6,373 bases of DNA from Flavobacteriales bacterium (GCA_002710495.1 PAKE01000040.1:1-6373), one strand, 5' to 3'; numbered from the stretch's first letter, positions 1-6,223 are shown. The notes: generated from the sequence alone by a model not told the origin. Program-made: numbers and translations.

Positions 1-1
1 G

Positions 2-640
2 AAAGGAGCACAACCATCTGACACGGCAAAAGCAATACTTTCTTACAAAGGAATCTTAATGAAAAAACATCTTTTAGAAGGAGTTAGAAAAGGAGCTTTT
101 AATGAGGAAGAAGCTGAAAAAAGATTTGATACTTGGATGGAAGAAAAAAACCAAAAGGTAGCTGATAAATCACAAAATGTATTAAAAGCTAAAGAAGATG
201 ATAAAAAAGCTACACTAGAAACTGAAAAAGCTAAAAATGAAGCAAAAGCTAAAGAGTTAGCAACTAAGAAAACTAAAGCTGCTGAAGAAACTACGGAAGA
301 AGTTACTGAAGAAGCTCCTGCTGTTGAAGAAACTACTGAGGAAGTTACCGAAGAAGCTCCTGCTGCTGAAGAAACTACTGAGGAAGTTACCGAAGAAGCT
401 CCTGCTGCTGAAGAAACTACTGAGGAAGTTACCGAAGATGCTCCTGCTGCTGAAGAAACTACTGAGGAAGTTACCGAAGAAGCTCCTGCTGCTGAAGAAA
501 CTAATGAGGAAGTTACCGAAGAAGCTCCTGCTGCTGAAGAAACTACGGAAGAAGTTACTGAAGAAACTGCTGAGGAAGTTACCAAAGAAGCTCCTCCTGC
601 TGAAGAAACTACAGAAGAAGAAAAAACAAAAGAAGCTTAA
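2..640 (+). CDS. rpsP: 30S ribosomal protein S16 (bS16), 3' part, with long acidic repeat tail
   Basis: Structural protein of the 30S subunit that helps fold the 16S rRNA 5' domain. The gene is cut by the window start. The frame is open from base 2, so the ATG at 59 is an internal Met and not the start. Visible residues open with GAQPSDTAKAILSYKG, the C-terminal half of the S16 core, then LLEGVRKGAFNEEEAEKRF, typical of Bacteroidota S16. A Lys/Ala/Glu-rich, probably helical stretch follows (161-283). Then come tandem 14-residue units of the form EETTEEVTEEAPAA (284-601) and a short Glu/Lys end. From 284 to the stop I count 51 acidic residues and 3 lysines. Glu-rich S16 tails are known in Flavobacteriia, but such a regular repeat array is notable. 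rimM starts 6 bp after the stop, so the two are probably co-transcribed. The core identification is secure; the role of the tail is unknown. Confidence 0.95.
   Translation, partial: KGAQPSDTAKAILSYKGILMKKHLLEGVRKGAFNEEEAEKRFDTWMEEKNQKVADKSQNVLKAKEDDKKATLETEKAKNEAKAKELATKKTKAAEETTEEVTEEAPAVEETTEEVTEEAPAAEETTEEVTEEAPAAEETTEEVTEDAPAAEETTEEVTEEAPAAEETNEEVTEEAPAAEETTEEVTEETAEEVTKEAPPAEETTEEEKTKEA
284..601 (+). repeat. 42-bp in-frame tandem repeat array in the rpsP tail
   Basis: The array has six full 42-bp units (starting at 284, 326, 368, 410, 452 and 494), one 24-bp partial unit (536-559) and one diverged full unit (560-601). Units 2, 3 and 5 are identical at DNA level. Units 4 (GAA to GAT) and 6 (ACT to AAT) each differ from them by one base, and unit 1 differs by four. 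All unit lengths are multiples of three, so copy-number change keeps the frame. The near-identity points to recent expansion by slippage or unequal recombination. Confidence 0.95.
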
Positions 641-646
641 AAACCA

Positions 647-1165
647 ATGGAAAAGCAAGATTGCTTTTTACTTGGTACAATTTTTAAACTTCATGGTTAT
701 AAAGGGGATGTCAATATCTATAATGATAATGACATCCCTTTAGTTTATACAGATATTGAATTTTTCTATATTGAAGATAATAATGAACTTATCCCTTATT
801 TTACAGAAAGTATTCGTCCGAAAAAGAAACAAGTACTACTAGTGAAACTAGAGGATGTGGATTCAGAAGAACAAGCACTTAAAATACTAAAGAGAAAGGT
901 TTACCTTCCAAATAAATTTCTTCCAGAAATAGAAAATATAAATGCTGACAAATTAATTGTAGGTTTTGATGTTATAGACAATACTCTGGGTAAAATTGGT
1001 GTAGTAAATTATGTTAATGATAAAACATCCCAGAAATTAATTATTGTAATAGATGGTAAAAAGGAATTTTTCATTCCCTTCCATGATAATTTTGTGATTA
1101 ACATTAATCTAAAAAATAAAATTTTAGAAGTAAATATTCCTCAAGAATTAATTGACATTAACTAA
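647..1165 (+). CDS. rimM: Ribosome maturation factor RimM
   Basis: Cytoplasmic assembly factor that binds the maturing 30S head, including protein S19, and is needed for efficient 16S rRNA processing. It is not part of the finished ribosome. The 172 residues match the usual RimM length. The N-terminal beta-barrel domain opens with CFLLGTIFKLHGYKGDV (residues 6-22), matching the family pattern G-x-I-x-K-x-H-G-x-K-G-x-V. The C-terminal half (about residues 100-172) is the PRC-barrel domain, with the FDVID, LGKIG and FFIPF segments. The ATG at 647 is chosen because the family motif begins a few residues later and it lies 6 bp after the rpsP stop. There is no Shine-Dalgarno motif. The rpsP-rimM pairing is widely conserved, but here trmD and rplS do not follow; a minus-strand gene converges on rimM and overlaps its last 8 bp. 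Confidence 0.95.
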   Translation: MEKQDCFLLGTIFKLHGYKGDVNIYNDNDIPLVYTDIEFFYIEDNNELIPYFTESIRPKKKQVLLVKLEDVDSEEQALKILKRKVYLPNKFLPEIENINADKLIVGFDVIDNTLGKIGVVNYVNDKTSQKLIIVIDGKKEFFIPFHDNFVININLKNKILEVNIPQELIDIN

Positions 1166-2489
1166 TCTCTTCCTCTACAAAATTAATTCCATTTCCTGAA
1201 AGCTCTTTAAGTACAGGATTGTAAATATCTTTGGTGGTTGGAATCTGAACTCCAATAGATTTTATCTCTCCATTTAAGATAAGTTTTGTAGCAATTGCAA
1301 CTGGAAGTCCAACTGTTTTTGCCATTGCAGTATCTCTTTGGTTGTCTCCAAAAACTACTAAAGAAGAATTTATTTTTTTTGTTTCACCATCTAGTAAATA
1401 TTCAAATTGATGTTGCATTACTACCATATCCTTATCCTCTTTTGAAAGAGTCCATTTTTCCTCTGTTATTTTTTGTAATATTTTCGCAGGAGTAGACTTC
1501 TCAATTCCAATAATATTCTTAGAGAAAATCCCCATCCATTCTGCTTTTTTAAACTCATCAGAATTATTGGAAACATTTAAATAATTACAGAATTTCTGCT
1601 CAACAGTCAACTTATTATTATAGGGGAAAAATAAATTTGCAAACTCCCTATATGTTAAATTTTCTGAATTCTCCACACTATAAGTGTCATCTGTCATCCC
1701 AAGTTGAACAAACATATTCCATGATTTGCAAAAACCTTTTTTTCTTAATGTTCCTCTGAATATTGTAGGTATATTTTCTAAACCATAAGAATCTCTATAA
1801 CTTAAAGAATCCCTATTAGCGTACCCTTCAAACTCTCCAACATCAAGAATATTCATACATTCCGTTCTTTCAAATAACTTTGTGTAGGGAATATACTTGT
1901 ATTTTCCTTTTTTTATGTACTGAGCAGTTCCTTGTCCTGCCAAAACAACATTTCTTGGATTCCAAGTAAATTTATAATTCCAAGGATTGTTATCATAATC
2001 TGGATGAACTAATCCTCCACAAAAAGATTTAAAAGAAGTTAACTTCCCTCCTTTCTCTTTTATTTCATCAATAATTTGCATGGCAGACATATGATCAATA
2101 CCGGGATCTAAACCAATTTCATTTAATAACAAAACTCCTGATTGCTTTGCTTTTTCATTTAACTTCCTCAGTTCATCAGAAACGTAAGAGGCTGTAACTA
2201 AATTCTTTTTCAAGTTTACACAATCCTTAGCTACTAAAAAATGCATTCTAGCAGGAAGCATAGATACAACAATATCAGAATTTCTGATTTCCTCTCTTCT
2301 CTGATTATCATCTGTAACATTAAAAAATATTGCTTTCGCTTTTTCAGAATTACCAACTGATTCTTCTGCTAATTCAACAGAAAAATCCCCTACAGTAACA
2401 AACCAGTTGTTTTCTTCAGAATTAGTAATTAAGTAATCAATTAATGTAGTTGCCGATCTTCCCGCTCCTAAAACTAATATTTTCTTCAT
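1158..2489 (-). CDS. Saccharopine dehydrogenase family protein (L-glutamate-forming type)
   Basis: Probably oxidises saccharopine to L-glutamate and 2-aminoadipate 6-semialdehyde in lysine degradation. The 443 residues begin with a Rossmann strand and loop, KILVLGAGRSATT (residues 3-15). A second strand ends in acidic D35 (VTVGDFS), which hints at NAD rather than NADP, though this is inference only. Further family marks are LDPGIDH (127-133), SFCGGL (155-160), a following NPWNYKFTWNPRNV segment, RDSLSYRDSYGL, FRGTLRKKGF, and near the C-terminus TAMAKTVGLPVAIATKLIL. These fit the LYS9/LKR-SDH dehydrogenase half rather than the short fungal LYS1 type. The start fits the family exactly; upstream is A-rich without a Shine-Dalgarno motif. 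No lysine-ketoglutarate reductase gene lies beside it. Related bacterial enzymes such as carboxynorspermidine synthase share the fold, so the exact substrate is slightly open. Confidence 0.88.
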   Translation of the reverse strand: MKKILVLGAGRSATTLIDYLITNSEENNWFVTVGDFSVELAEESVGNSEKAKAIFFNVTDDNQRREEIRNSDIVVSMLPARMHFLVAKDCVNLKKNLVTASYVSDELRKLNEKAKQSGVLLLNEIGLDPGIDHMSAMQIIDEIKEKGGKLTSFKSFCGGLVHPDYDNNPWNYKFTWNPRNVVLAGQGTAQYIKKGKYKYIPYTKLFERTECMNILDVGEFEGYANRDSLSYRDSYGLENIPTIFRGTLRKKGFCKSWNMFVQLGMTDDTYSVENSENLTYREFANLFFPYNNKLTVEQKFCNYLNVSNNSDEFKKAEWMGIFSKNIIGIEKSTPAKILQKITEEKWTLSKEDKDMVVMQHQFEYLLDGETKKINSSLVVFGDNQRDTAMAKTVGLPVAIATKLILNGEIKSIGVQIPTTKDIYNPVLKELSGNGINFVEEEIS

Positions 2490-2510
2490 TCTTATTTTAA
2501 TTATTAAAGA

Positions 2511-2537
2511 TTGCTAAAGTATTATTTATTTAATTTG
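2511..2537 (+). promoter_or_regulatory. Weak candidate promoter for the DUF423 gene
   Basis: TTAATTTG (2530-2537) matches TAnnTTTG at 7 of 8 positions, with TTG at 2511-2513. The 16-bp gap is shorter than usual. It overlaps the opposing predicted promoter, so the two divergent genes would share one 70-bp region. Some promoter is expected here because the upstream gene runs the other way, but this exact site is uncertain. Confidence 0.25.
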
Positions 2538-2543
2538 CTCCAA
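2514..2543 (-). promoter_or_regulatory. Predicted Bacteroidota-type promoter for the saccharopine dehydrogenase gene
   Basis: Read on the minus strand, TTG (2543-2541) is followed by 19 bp and then TACTTTAG (2521-2514), a 7/8 match to the Bacteroidota -7 box TAnnTTTG. The spacing fits the known -33/-7 arrangement. Transcription would begin near 2507, giving a leader of about 15-20 nt before the ATG at 2489. The region is AT-rich, so chance matches are possible. Confidence 0.45.
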
Positions 2544-2559
2544 TAAAAATCTAAATAAA

Positions 2560-2955
2560 ATGGGGAATAAATATTTTAAAGTTGGGGTAATATTTGCGTT
2601 CACATCTGTAATATTAGGAGCATTTGGAGCTCATTTATTAAAAGATTTACTTTCTGTGGATGAACTTTCTTCTTTTAAAACAGGGGTAAGATACCAAATG
2701 TTTCATGCTTTAGGAATAATAATTTTATCATTAAACCAAGATAATTTTACAGATAAATTAAATAGAGTATTACAAATCATGTCTTTTGGAGTTATTTTAT
2801 TTTCCTTCTCTATTTATCTCTTGTCATTACAAAATATTTTAAATATAAAACTATCATTTTTAGGTGTTATAACCCCTATAGGAGGTTTGTTTTTAATTAG
2901 CTCTTGGATGTTGCTATTTTTCATTGTTAAAAAGAATGACTCATCACATATTTAG
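2560..2955 (+). CDS. DUF423 family small integral membrane protein
   Basis: A 131-residue inner-membrane protein of unknown function, related to the YgdD/YwdK group. Family marks are GAFGAHLL (residues 20-27), FKTGVRYQMFHALGII, SIYLLSL and the C-terminal GVITPIGGLFLISSWMLLF. I read about four hydrophobic segments, near residues 6-26, 45-60, 67-88 and 98-123, which is the usual layout. The protein ends shortly after the last helix in a Lys/Asp/Ser-rich tail. The length is normal for the family. The ATG at 2560 follows an A-rich stretch with no Shine-Dalgarno motif. It is divergent from the saccharopine dehydrogenase gene and sits 52 bp ahead of pckA, which has its own promoter, so a functional link with either neighbour is not shown. 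Family assignment is firm; function is unknown. Confidence 0.9.
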   Translation: MGNKYFKVGVIFAFTSVILGAFGAHLLKDLLSVDELSSFKTGVRYQMFHALGIIILSLNQDNFTDKLNRVLQIMSFGVILFSFSIYLLSLQNILNIKLSFLGVITPIGGLFLISSWMLLFFIVKKNDSSHI

Positions 2956-2970
2956 ATATGTATAAATATA

Positions 2971-2978
2971 TATCTTTG
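2971..2978 (+). promoter_or_regulatory. -7 box of the predicted pckA promoter
   Basis: TATCTTTG is a perfect match to the Bacteroidota -7 consensus TAnnTTTG. It lies in the 52-bp gap between the DUF423 stop and the pckA ATG, and predicts a leader of about 20-25 nt. No good TTG lies at the ideal -33 distance; only TTTAG at 2951-2955, overlapping the DUF423 stop, is nearby. Confidence 0.6.
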
Positions 2979-3007
2979 CACTACAAATCGTACTAAAAAA
3001 ATAGATT

Positions 3008-4618
3008 ATGACCGAGACAGGCAAGAGAGCACAAGACGCTACCATCTCTGATTTAGGAATAAAAAACGCAACAGCTCACTGGAATCTATCTCCAGAAGAA
3101 CTCACAAAAATAGCTGTTAAAAAAGGGCAAGCTACCATCACCTCATCTGGAGCAATAAATATAAATACTGGAGAATTCACAGGTAGATCACCAATGGACA
3201 GATTTATTGTAAAAGATCAAATCTCAGAAAATTCTGTTTGGTGGGGAGATGTAAACCTTTCATTTGATGAAGATAAGTTTGACAATCTACACCAGAAGAT
3301 ATTGGATTATTTATGTGAAAAGGAATTATTTGTTAGAGATTCTTATGCTTGCGCAGATCAGAAGTACAGAATGAATATCAGAGTTGTAAATGAATATGCA
3401 TGGAGCAATATGTTTGCTTACAATATGTTTTTACGACCGACAGATAAGGAAATAGAAAACTTTGAACCAGAATGGACTATCTTGAATGCTCCTGGATTTA
3501 TGGCGAATGCAGAAGTAGATGGTACTCGTCAACATAATTTTGCAATATTAAATTTTACAAAAAAGACAATTCTTATAGGGGGAACTGGTTACACTGGTGA
3601 AATCAAGAAAGGAATTTTCTCTGCACTTAATTTTATATTACCACATCAGAAAAATGTACTTCCAATGCATTGTTCAGCAAACGTTGGTAAAGATGGAGAT
3701 ACTGCAATCTTCTTTGGTTTATCCGGAACTGGGAAAACGACACTTTCTGCTGATCCAAACAGAGATTTAATTGGTGATGATGAACATGGTTGGGATGGAG
3801 ATACTGTATTTAATTTTGAAGGTGGATGCTATGCTAAATGTATTGACTTATCTGCCGAAAAAGAACCAGATATTTTTGCAGCTGTAAGAGAAGGAGCTCT
3901 ATTAGAAAACATTTCTTTCTTTGAAGGTACAAATAATCCAAACTATGAGGATGGTAGTATTACTCAAAATACTAGAGTAAGTTATCCAATAGATCATATC
4001 GACAATATTGCTGTTCCATCACTTGCTCACAATCCAAAAAATATTTTCTTCCTTACAGCAGATGCATTTGGAGTGTTACCTCCTGTATCCAAACTTACTA
4101 GAGGACAAGCTATGTTCCATTTTATTTCAGGATATACTGCAAAAGTGGCCGGAACAGAAGCTGGAGTTACAGAGCCACAAACTACATTCTCTGCTTGTTT
4201 TGGAGCTCCTTTTATGCCATTACACCCTACAAAATATGCGGAGATGCTTGGTGAAAAGATGGATGAAAGCAATGTAAATGTATGGCTAATAAATACAGGC
4301 TGGTCTGGTGGAGAATATGGTGTTGGAGAAAGAATCTCATTAAAACATACAAGATCTATGATTTCTGCAATTCTGAATGGTGAGTTAGATGATGTAGAAT
4401 ATTCTACTCATGTAGTATTTGGATTAAAAATGCCAAACTCATGTCCAAATGTACCATCTGAAATTTTAAGCCCTAAGAACACTTGGGAAAACCAAGAAAA
4501 ATACGACAATAAAGCAAACGAATTAGCAGATGCTTTTAATGAAAACTTTTCTCAATTCGCAGAATTTGCGAATAAAGAAATATTAGATGCTGCACCAAAA
4601 GCTACTATAATAAGTTAA
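3008..4618 (+). CDS. pckA: Phosphoenolpyruvate carboxykinase (ATP), EC 4.1.1.49
   Basis: Cytoplasmic enzyme that converts oxaloacetate and ATP to phosphoenolpyruvate, CO2 and ADP, the entry step of gluconeogenesis; in some bacteria it runs in reverse to fix CO2. The 536 residues match the ATP-type family. TGRSPMDRF (58-66) holds the substrate-binding Arg60. YTGEIKKG (195-202) and PMHCSAN (from 219, His221) supply the predicted metal-binding Lys and His. The P-loop GLSGTGKTT is at 237-245 with Lys243, followed by kinase-2 LIGDDEHGW (254-262). The C-terminal NTGWSGGEYGVGERI segment belongs to the ATP-dependent class; GTP-type enzymes are longer and differ here. All key residues are present, so it should be active. 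It probably forms a single-gene unit, with a perfect -7 box upstream and a hairpin plus T-run downstream. There is no Shine-Dalgarno motif before the ATG. Confidence 0.98.
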   Translation: MTETGKRAQDATISDLGIKNATAHWNLSPEELTKIAVKKGQATITSSGAININTGEFTGRSPMDRFIVKDQISENSVWWGDVNLSFDEDKFDNLHQKILDYLCEKELFVRDSYACADQKYRMNIRVVNEYAWSNMFAYNMFLRPTDKEIENFEPEWTILNAPGFMANAEVDGTRQHNFAILNFTKKTILIGGTGYTGEIKKGIFSALNFILPHQKNVLPMHCSANVGKDGDTAIFFGLSGTGKTTLSADPNRDLIGDDEHGWDGDTVFNFEGGCYAKCIDLSAEKEPDIFAAVREGALLENISFFEGTNNPNYEDGSITQNTRVSYPIDHIDNIAVPSLAHNPKNIFFLTADAFGVLPPVSKLTRGQAMFHFISGYTAKVAGTEAGVTEPQTTFSACFGAPFMPLHPTKYAEMLGEKMDESNVNVWLINTGWSGGEYGVGERISLKHTRSMISAILNGELDDVEYSTHVVFGLKMPNSCPNVPSEILSPKNTWENQEKYDNKANELADAFNENFSQFAEFANKEILDAAPKATIIS

Positions 4619-4640
4619 TTTCGTTTTTATATTAAAATAG

Positions 4641-4665
4641 AACCAAGTGAGAACTCGGTTTTTTT
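4641..4665 (+). terminator. Rho-independent terminator-like hairpin after pckA
   Basis: AACCAAG (4641-4647) and CTCGGTT (4654-4660) form a 7-position stem with one A/C mismatch, closing a 6-nt loop. A run of T spans 4659-4665. It begins 22 bp after the pckA stop. The stem is short and only moderately GC-rich, but the position and the T-run fit an intrinsic terminator. Confidence 0.6.
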
Positions 4666-4666
4666 A

Positions 4667-4674
4667 TACTTTTG
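4667..4674 (+). promoter_or_regulatory. -7 box of the predicted rsmE promoter
   Basis: TACTTTTG is a perfect match to TAnnTTTG. It begins two bases after the T-run of the pckA terminator and ends 4 bases before the rsmE ATG at 4679. Transcription would then start at or beside the ATG. No TTG is seen at the -33 distance, which instead falls inside the terminator stem. The T-rich surroundings raise the chance-match risk. Confidence 0.45.
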
Positions 4675-4678
4675 TTTT

Positions 4679-5371
4679 ATGCAATTATTCTTTACAGAAA
4701 ACACTGAAAACGAATTCACAATTTCATCAGAGGAAAGTAAACATATTACTCGAGTTCTCAGAAAAAAAGAAGGTGATATATTAAACTTTACAGATGGTAA
4801 AGGATCTTTATTAATTACAGAAATTACTAATTCTGATTCAAGAAAAACAAGAGTAAAAGTAATTGACAAGATAGAGAAAGAAAAAGGTCATAATTACTAC
4901 TTGCATATTGCAATTGCACCTACAAAAAACATGGATCGTTTCGAATGGTTTTTGGAAAAAGCAACTGAAATTGGGATTGATGAAATTACTCCTGTTATTT
5001 GTGATAGATCAGAGAGGAAAGTTATAAAAACAGAAAGATGTAACAGAATTTTACTATCTGCTATGAAACAATCTTTAAAGTACCATCTACCAAAACTAAA
5101 TGAAGCCATTTCTTTTACTGATTTTACACAAAAAAACTTTGATGGAAGTAAGTATATTGCTCATTGTGAAGGAAGTGAAAAGACAGAACTAAAAGAAAGG
5201 AATACAGAAAGAAAGACACTTATATTAATTGGACCAGAAGGTGATTTCTCTCCTTATGAAATTGATAAAGCAACTAATAATAATTACCAAGCAATTAGTT
5301 TAGGAAATAATCGTTTAAGAACGGAAACTGCAGGGGTTGTATCCGTAACTACTATTAATAATAATCAATAA
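4679..5371 (+). CDS. rsmE: 16S rRNA (uracil1498-N3)-methyltransferase RsmE
   Basis: Methylates N3 of U1498 (E. coli numbering) in the decoding region of 16S rRNA, using S-adenosylmethionine, late in 30S assembly. The 230 residues are normal for the family. The N-terminal PUA-like RNA-binding domain carries EESKHITRVLRKKEGD. The SPOUT (trefoil-knot) domain begins with IAPTKNMDRFEWFLEKATE and continues with IDEITPVICDRSE. The cofactor-binding knot is LILIGPEGDFSPYEI near the C-terminus, followed by ISLGNNRLRTETAG, where relatives usually have LGxRILRTETA. The MQLFF start matches flavobacterial relatives, and the next in-frame Met is far inside the protein (NMDRF), so the start at 4679 is firm even though the predicted promoter almost touches it. 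The nuclease gene follows after 3 bp, so the two are probably co-transcribed. Confidence 0.96.
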   Translation: MQLFFTENTENEFTISSEESKHITRVLRKKEGDILNFTDGKGSLLITEITNSDSRKTRVKVIDKIEKEKGHNYYLHIAIAPTKNMDRFEWFLEKATEIGIDEITPVICDRSERKVIKTERCNRILLSAMKQSLKYHLPKLNEAISFTDFTQKNFDGSKYIAHCEGSEKTELKERNTERKTLILIGPEGDFSPYEIDKATNNNYQAISLGNNRLRTETAGVVSVTTINNNQ

Positions 5372-5374
5372 ATT

Positions 5375-6223
5375 ATGCGAAAAATATTTATAATATTATC
5401 TTTAATACCAACATTCTTATTTTCTCAAGCGTTTGTTGATTTCTTACCTACAAATAATGGGGAATTGGTTAATCATAGATATTATTCCCTTTCCTATTCC
5501 GAACAGCACGAACAAGCAGAATGGGTTTTTTATGAAATAAAAAATAATAGAGAGTTGGGTGTAGTTATCAGAAAAGATAATTTTCGTTCTGATAATTCTG
5601 TTTCAACAAATTCTGCCACCTTATCTGATTATAAAGGTTCAGGTTTTGACAGAGGACATTTAGCTCCTGCTCATGATTTTAGTTTCAACACTACTGCAAT
5701 GAGTGAGAGTTTCTACATGAGTAATATGAGCCCACAACATCCATCTTTTAATAGAGGAGTTTGGGGGAATTTAGAAAAATTAGTTAGAAGTTGGGGAAGT
5801 AACAGTAATGTTTATGTAGTTACTGGCCCTATTTTAAGTTCTTGTATTTCCTATATTGGAAGTAATAAAGTTTGTGTTCCAGAATATTATTATAAAGTTA
5901 TTTATGATCCATCAGAAAAAAAGATGATTGCACTTATCTTACCAAACATAAAAGGGGATCAAGATTTAGATTATTATGTCTGTACAGTTGATAATCTAGA
6001 AAAAAGAACCAATATTGATTTTTTCCCAGGATTAGAAGATAAACTAGAAAAGAAATTAGAATCTAAAGCACATAAAGAAGATTGGAATTGGATCGTAACT
6101 ACTACAAAATACAAAACAGAAAACACTAATTTAGCAACTCAATGTAAAGGCACTACACAAAAAGGAAAAAGGTGCCAAAATAAAACAAAAAAAACAAGCG
6201 GAAATTGTTATCATCATGATTAA
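5375..6223 (+). CDS. Secreted DNA/RNA non-specific endonuclease (NUC1, beta-beta-alpha-Me) with Cys/His tail
   Basis: Predicted exported nuclease that cuts DNA and RNA without sequence preference, with a divalent metal. An N-terminal signal peptide (MRKIFIILSLIPTFLFSQA) suggests Sec export. The NUC1 domain spans about residues 25-235. The signature GFDRGHLAPAHDF contains catalytic His95 (DRGH, 92-95). NRGVWGNLE supplies metal-binding Asn126 and Glu134, with the same Asn-Glu spacing as the Serratia nuclease. VVTGPIL and VCVPEYYYKVI are further family marks; Cys157 and Cys167 could form a disulphide. The catalytic set is complete. The last 29 residues are unusual: Cys257, Cys267, Cys278 and His281 in a C-x9-C-x10-C-x2-H pattern, resembling the short Cys/His module that I recall as DUF5763. 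There is no obvious type IX secretion C-terminal domain. The gene starts 3 bp after rsmE, and its end overlaps the next start by 8 bp. It likely scavenges extracellular nucleic acid. Confidence 0.92.
   Translation: MRKIFIILSLIPTFLFSQAFVDFLPTNNGELVNHRYYSLSYSEQHEQAEWVFYEIKNNRELGVVIRKDNFRSDNSVSTNSATLSDYKGSGFDRGHLAPAHDFSFNTTAMSESFYMSNMSPQHPSFNRGVWGNLEKLVRSWGSNSNVYVVTGPILSSCISYIGSNKVCVPEYYYKVIYDPSEKKMIALILPNIKGDQDLDYYVCTVDNLEKRTNIDFFPGLEDKLEKKLESKAHKEDWNWIVTTTKYKTENTNLATQCKGTTQKGKRCQNKTKKTSGNCYHHD
6137..6220 (+). other. C-terminal Cys/His-rich putative zinc-binding module of the nuclease
   Basis: Residues about 255-282 read TQCKGTTQKGKRCQNKT and then end GNCYHHD. Three Cys and one His (257, 267, 278, 281) sit at spacings suited to one zinc ion, with many Lys/Arg between them. 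It follows a Lys/Thr-rich linker after the nuclease fold. A nucleic-acid-binding role is plausible but is inference. Confidence 0.6.

Noticed and set aside
59..61. ATG at 59 as the start of a separate 193-residue acidic protein
   Set aside because: The same frame is open upstream to base 2 and encodes the S16 core (GAQPSDTAKAILSYKG), so this Met is internal to rpsP.
284..601. Repeat array considered as a CRISPR or iteron-type array
   Set aside because: The units are directly adjacent without variable spacers, and the whole array is in-frame coding sequence at the end of rpsP.
43..743. Open frames opposite and out of frame with the rpsP tail (43-585 minus, 257-658 minus, 324-743 plus)
   Set aside because: The 42-bp repeat is a multiple of three and lacks stops in several frames, so these open frames are by-products. 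Their low-complexity Ser/Val/Ala, Phe/Ser and Leu/Lys repeats match no family.
1148..1161. Small inverted repeat TTAAT-TGAC-ATTAA at the rimM end, considered as a two-way terminator
   Set aside because: The stem is only 5 AT pairs with no T-run on either side, and in this AT-rich sequence it is expected by chance.
1295..1495. Plus-strand 66-residue open frame opposite the saccharopine dehydrogenase gene
   Set aside because: It is antisense to a conserved coding region, and its Leu/Phe/Pro-rich product looks like a shadow frame.
4008..4277. Open frames within pckA on both strands (4008-4277 plus, 4027-4272 minus)
   Set aside because: They lie wholly inside a well-conserved pckA reading frame, including family motifs, and resemble no known protein.
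4627..5109. Minus-strand open frames opposite rsmE (4627-4869 and 4897-5109)
   Set aside because: They are antisense to a complete rsmE, with no plausible promoter or family resemblance.
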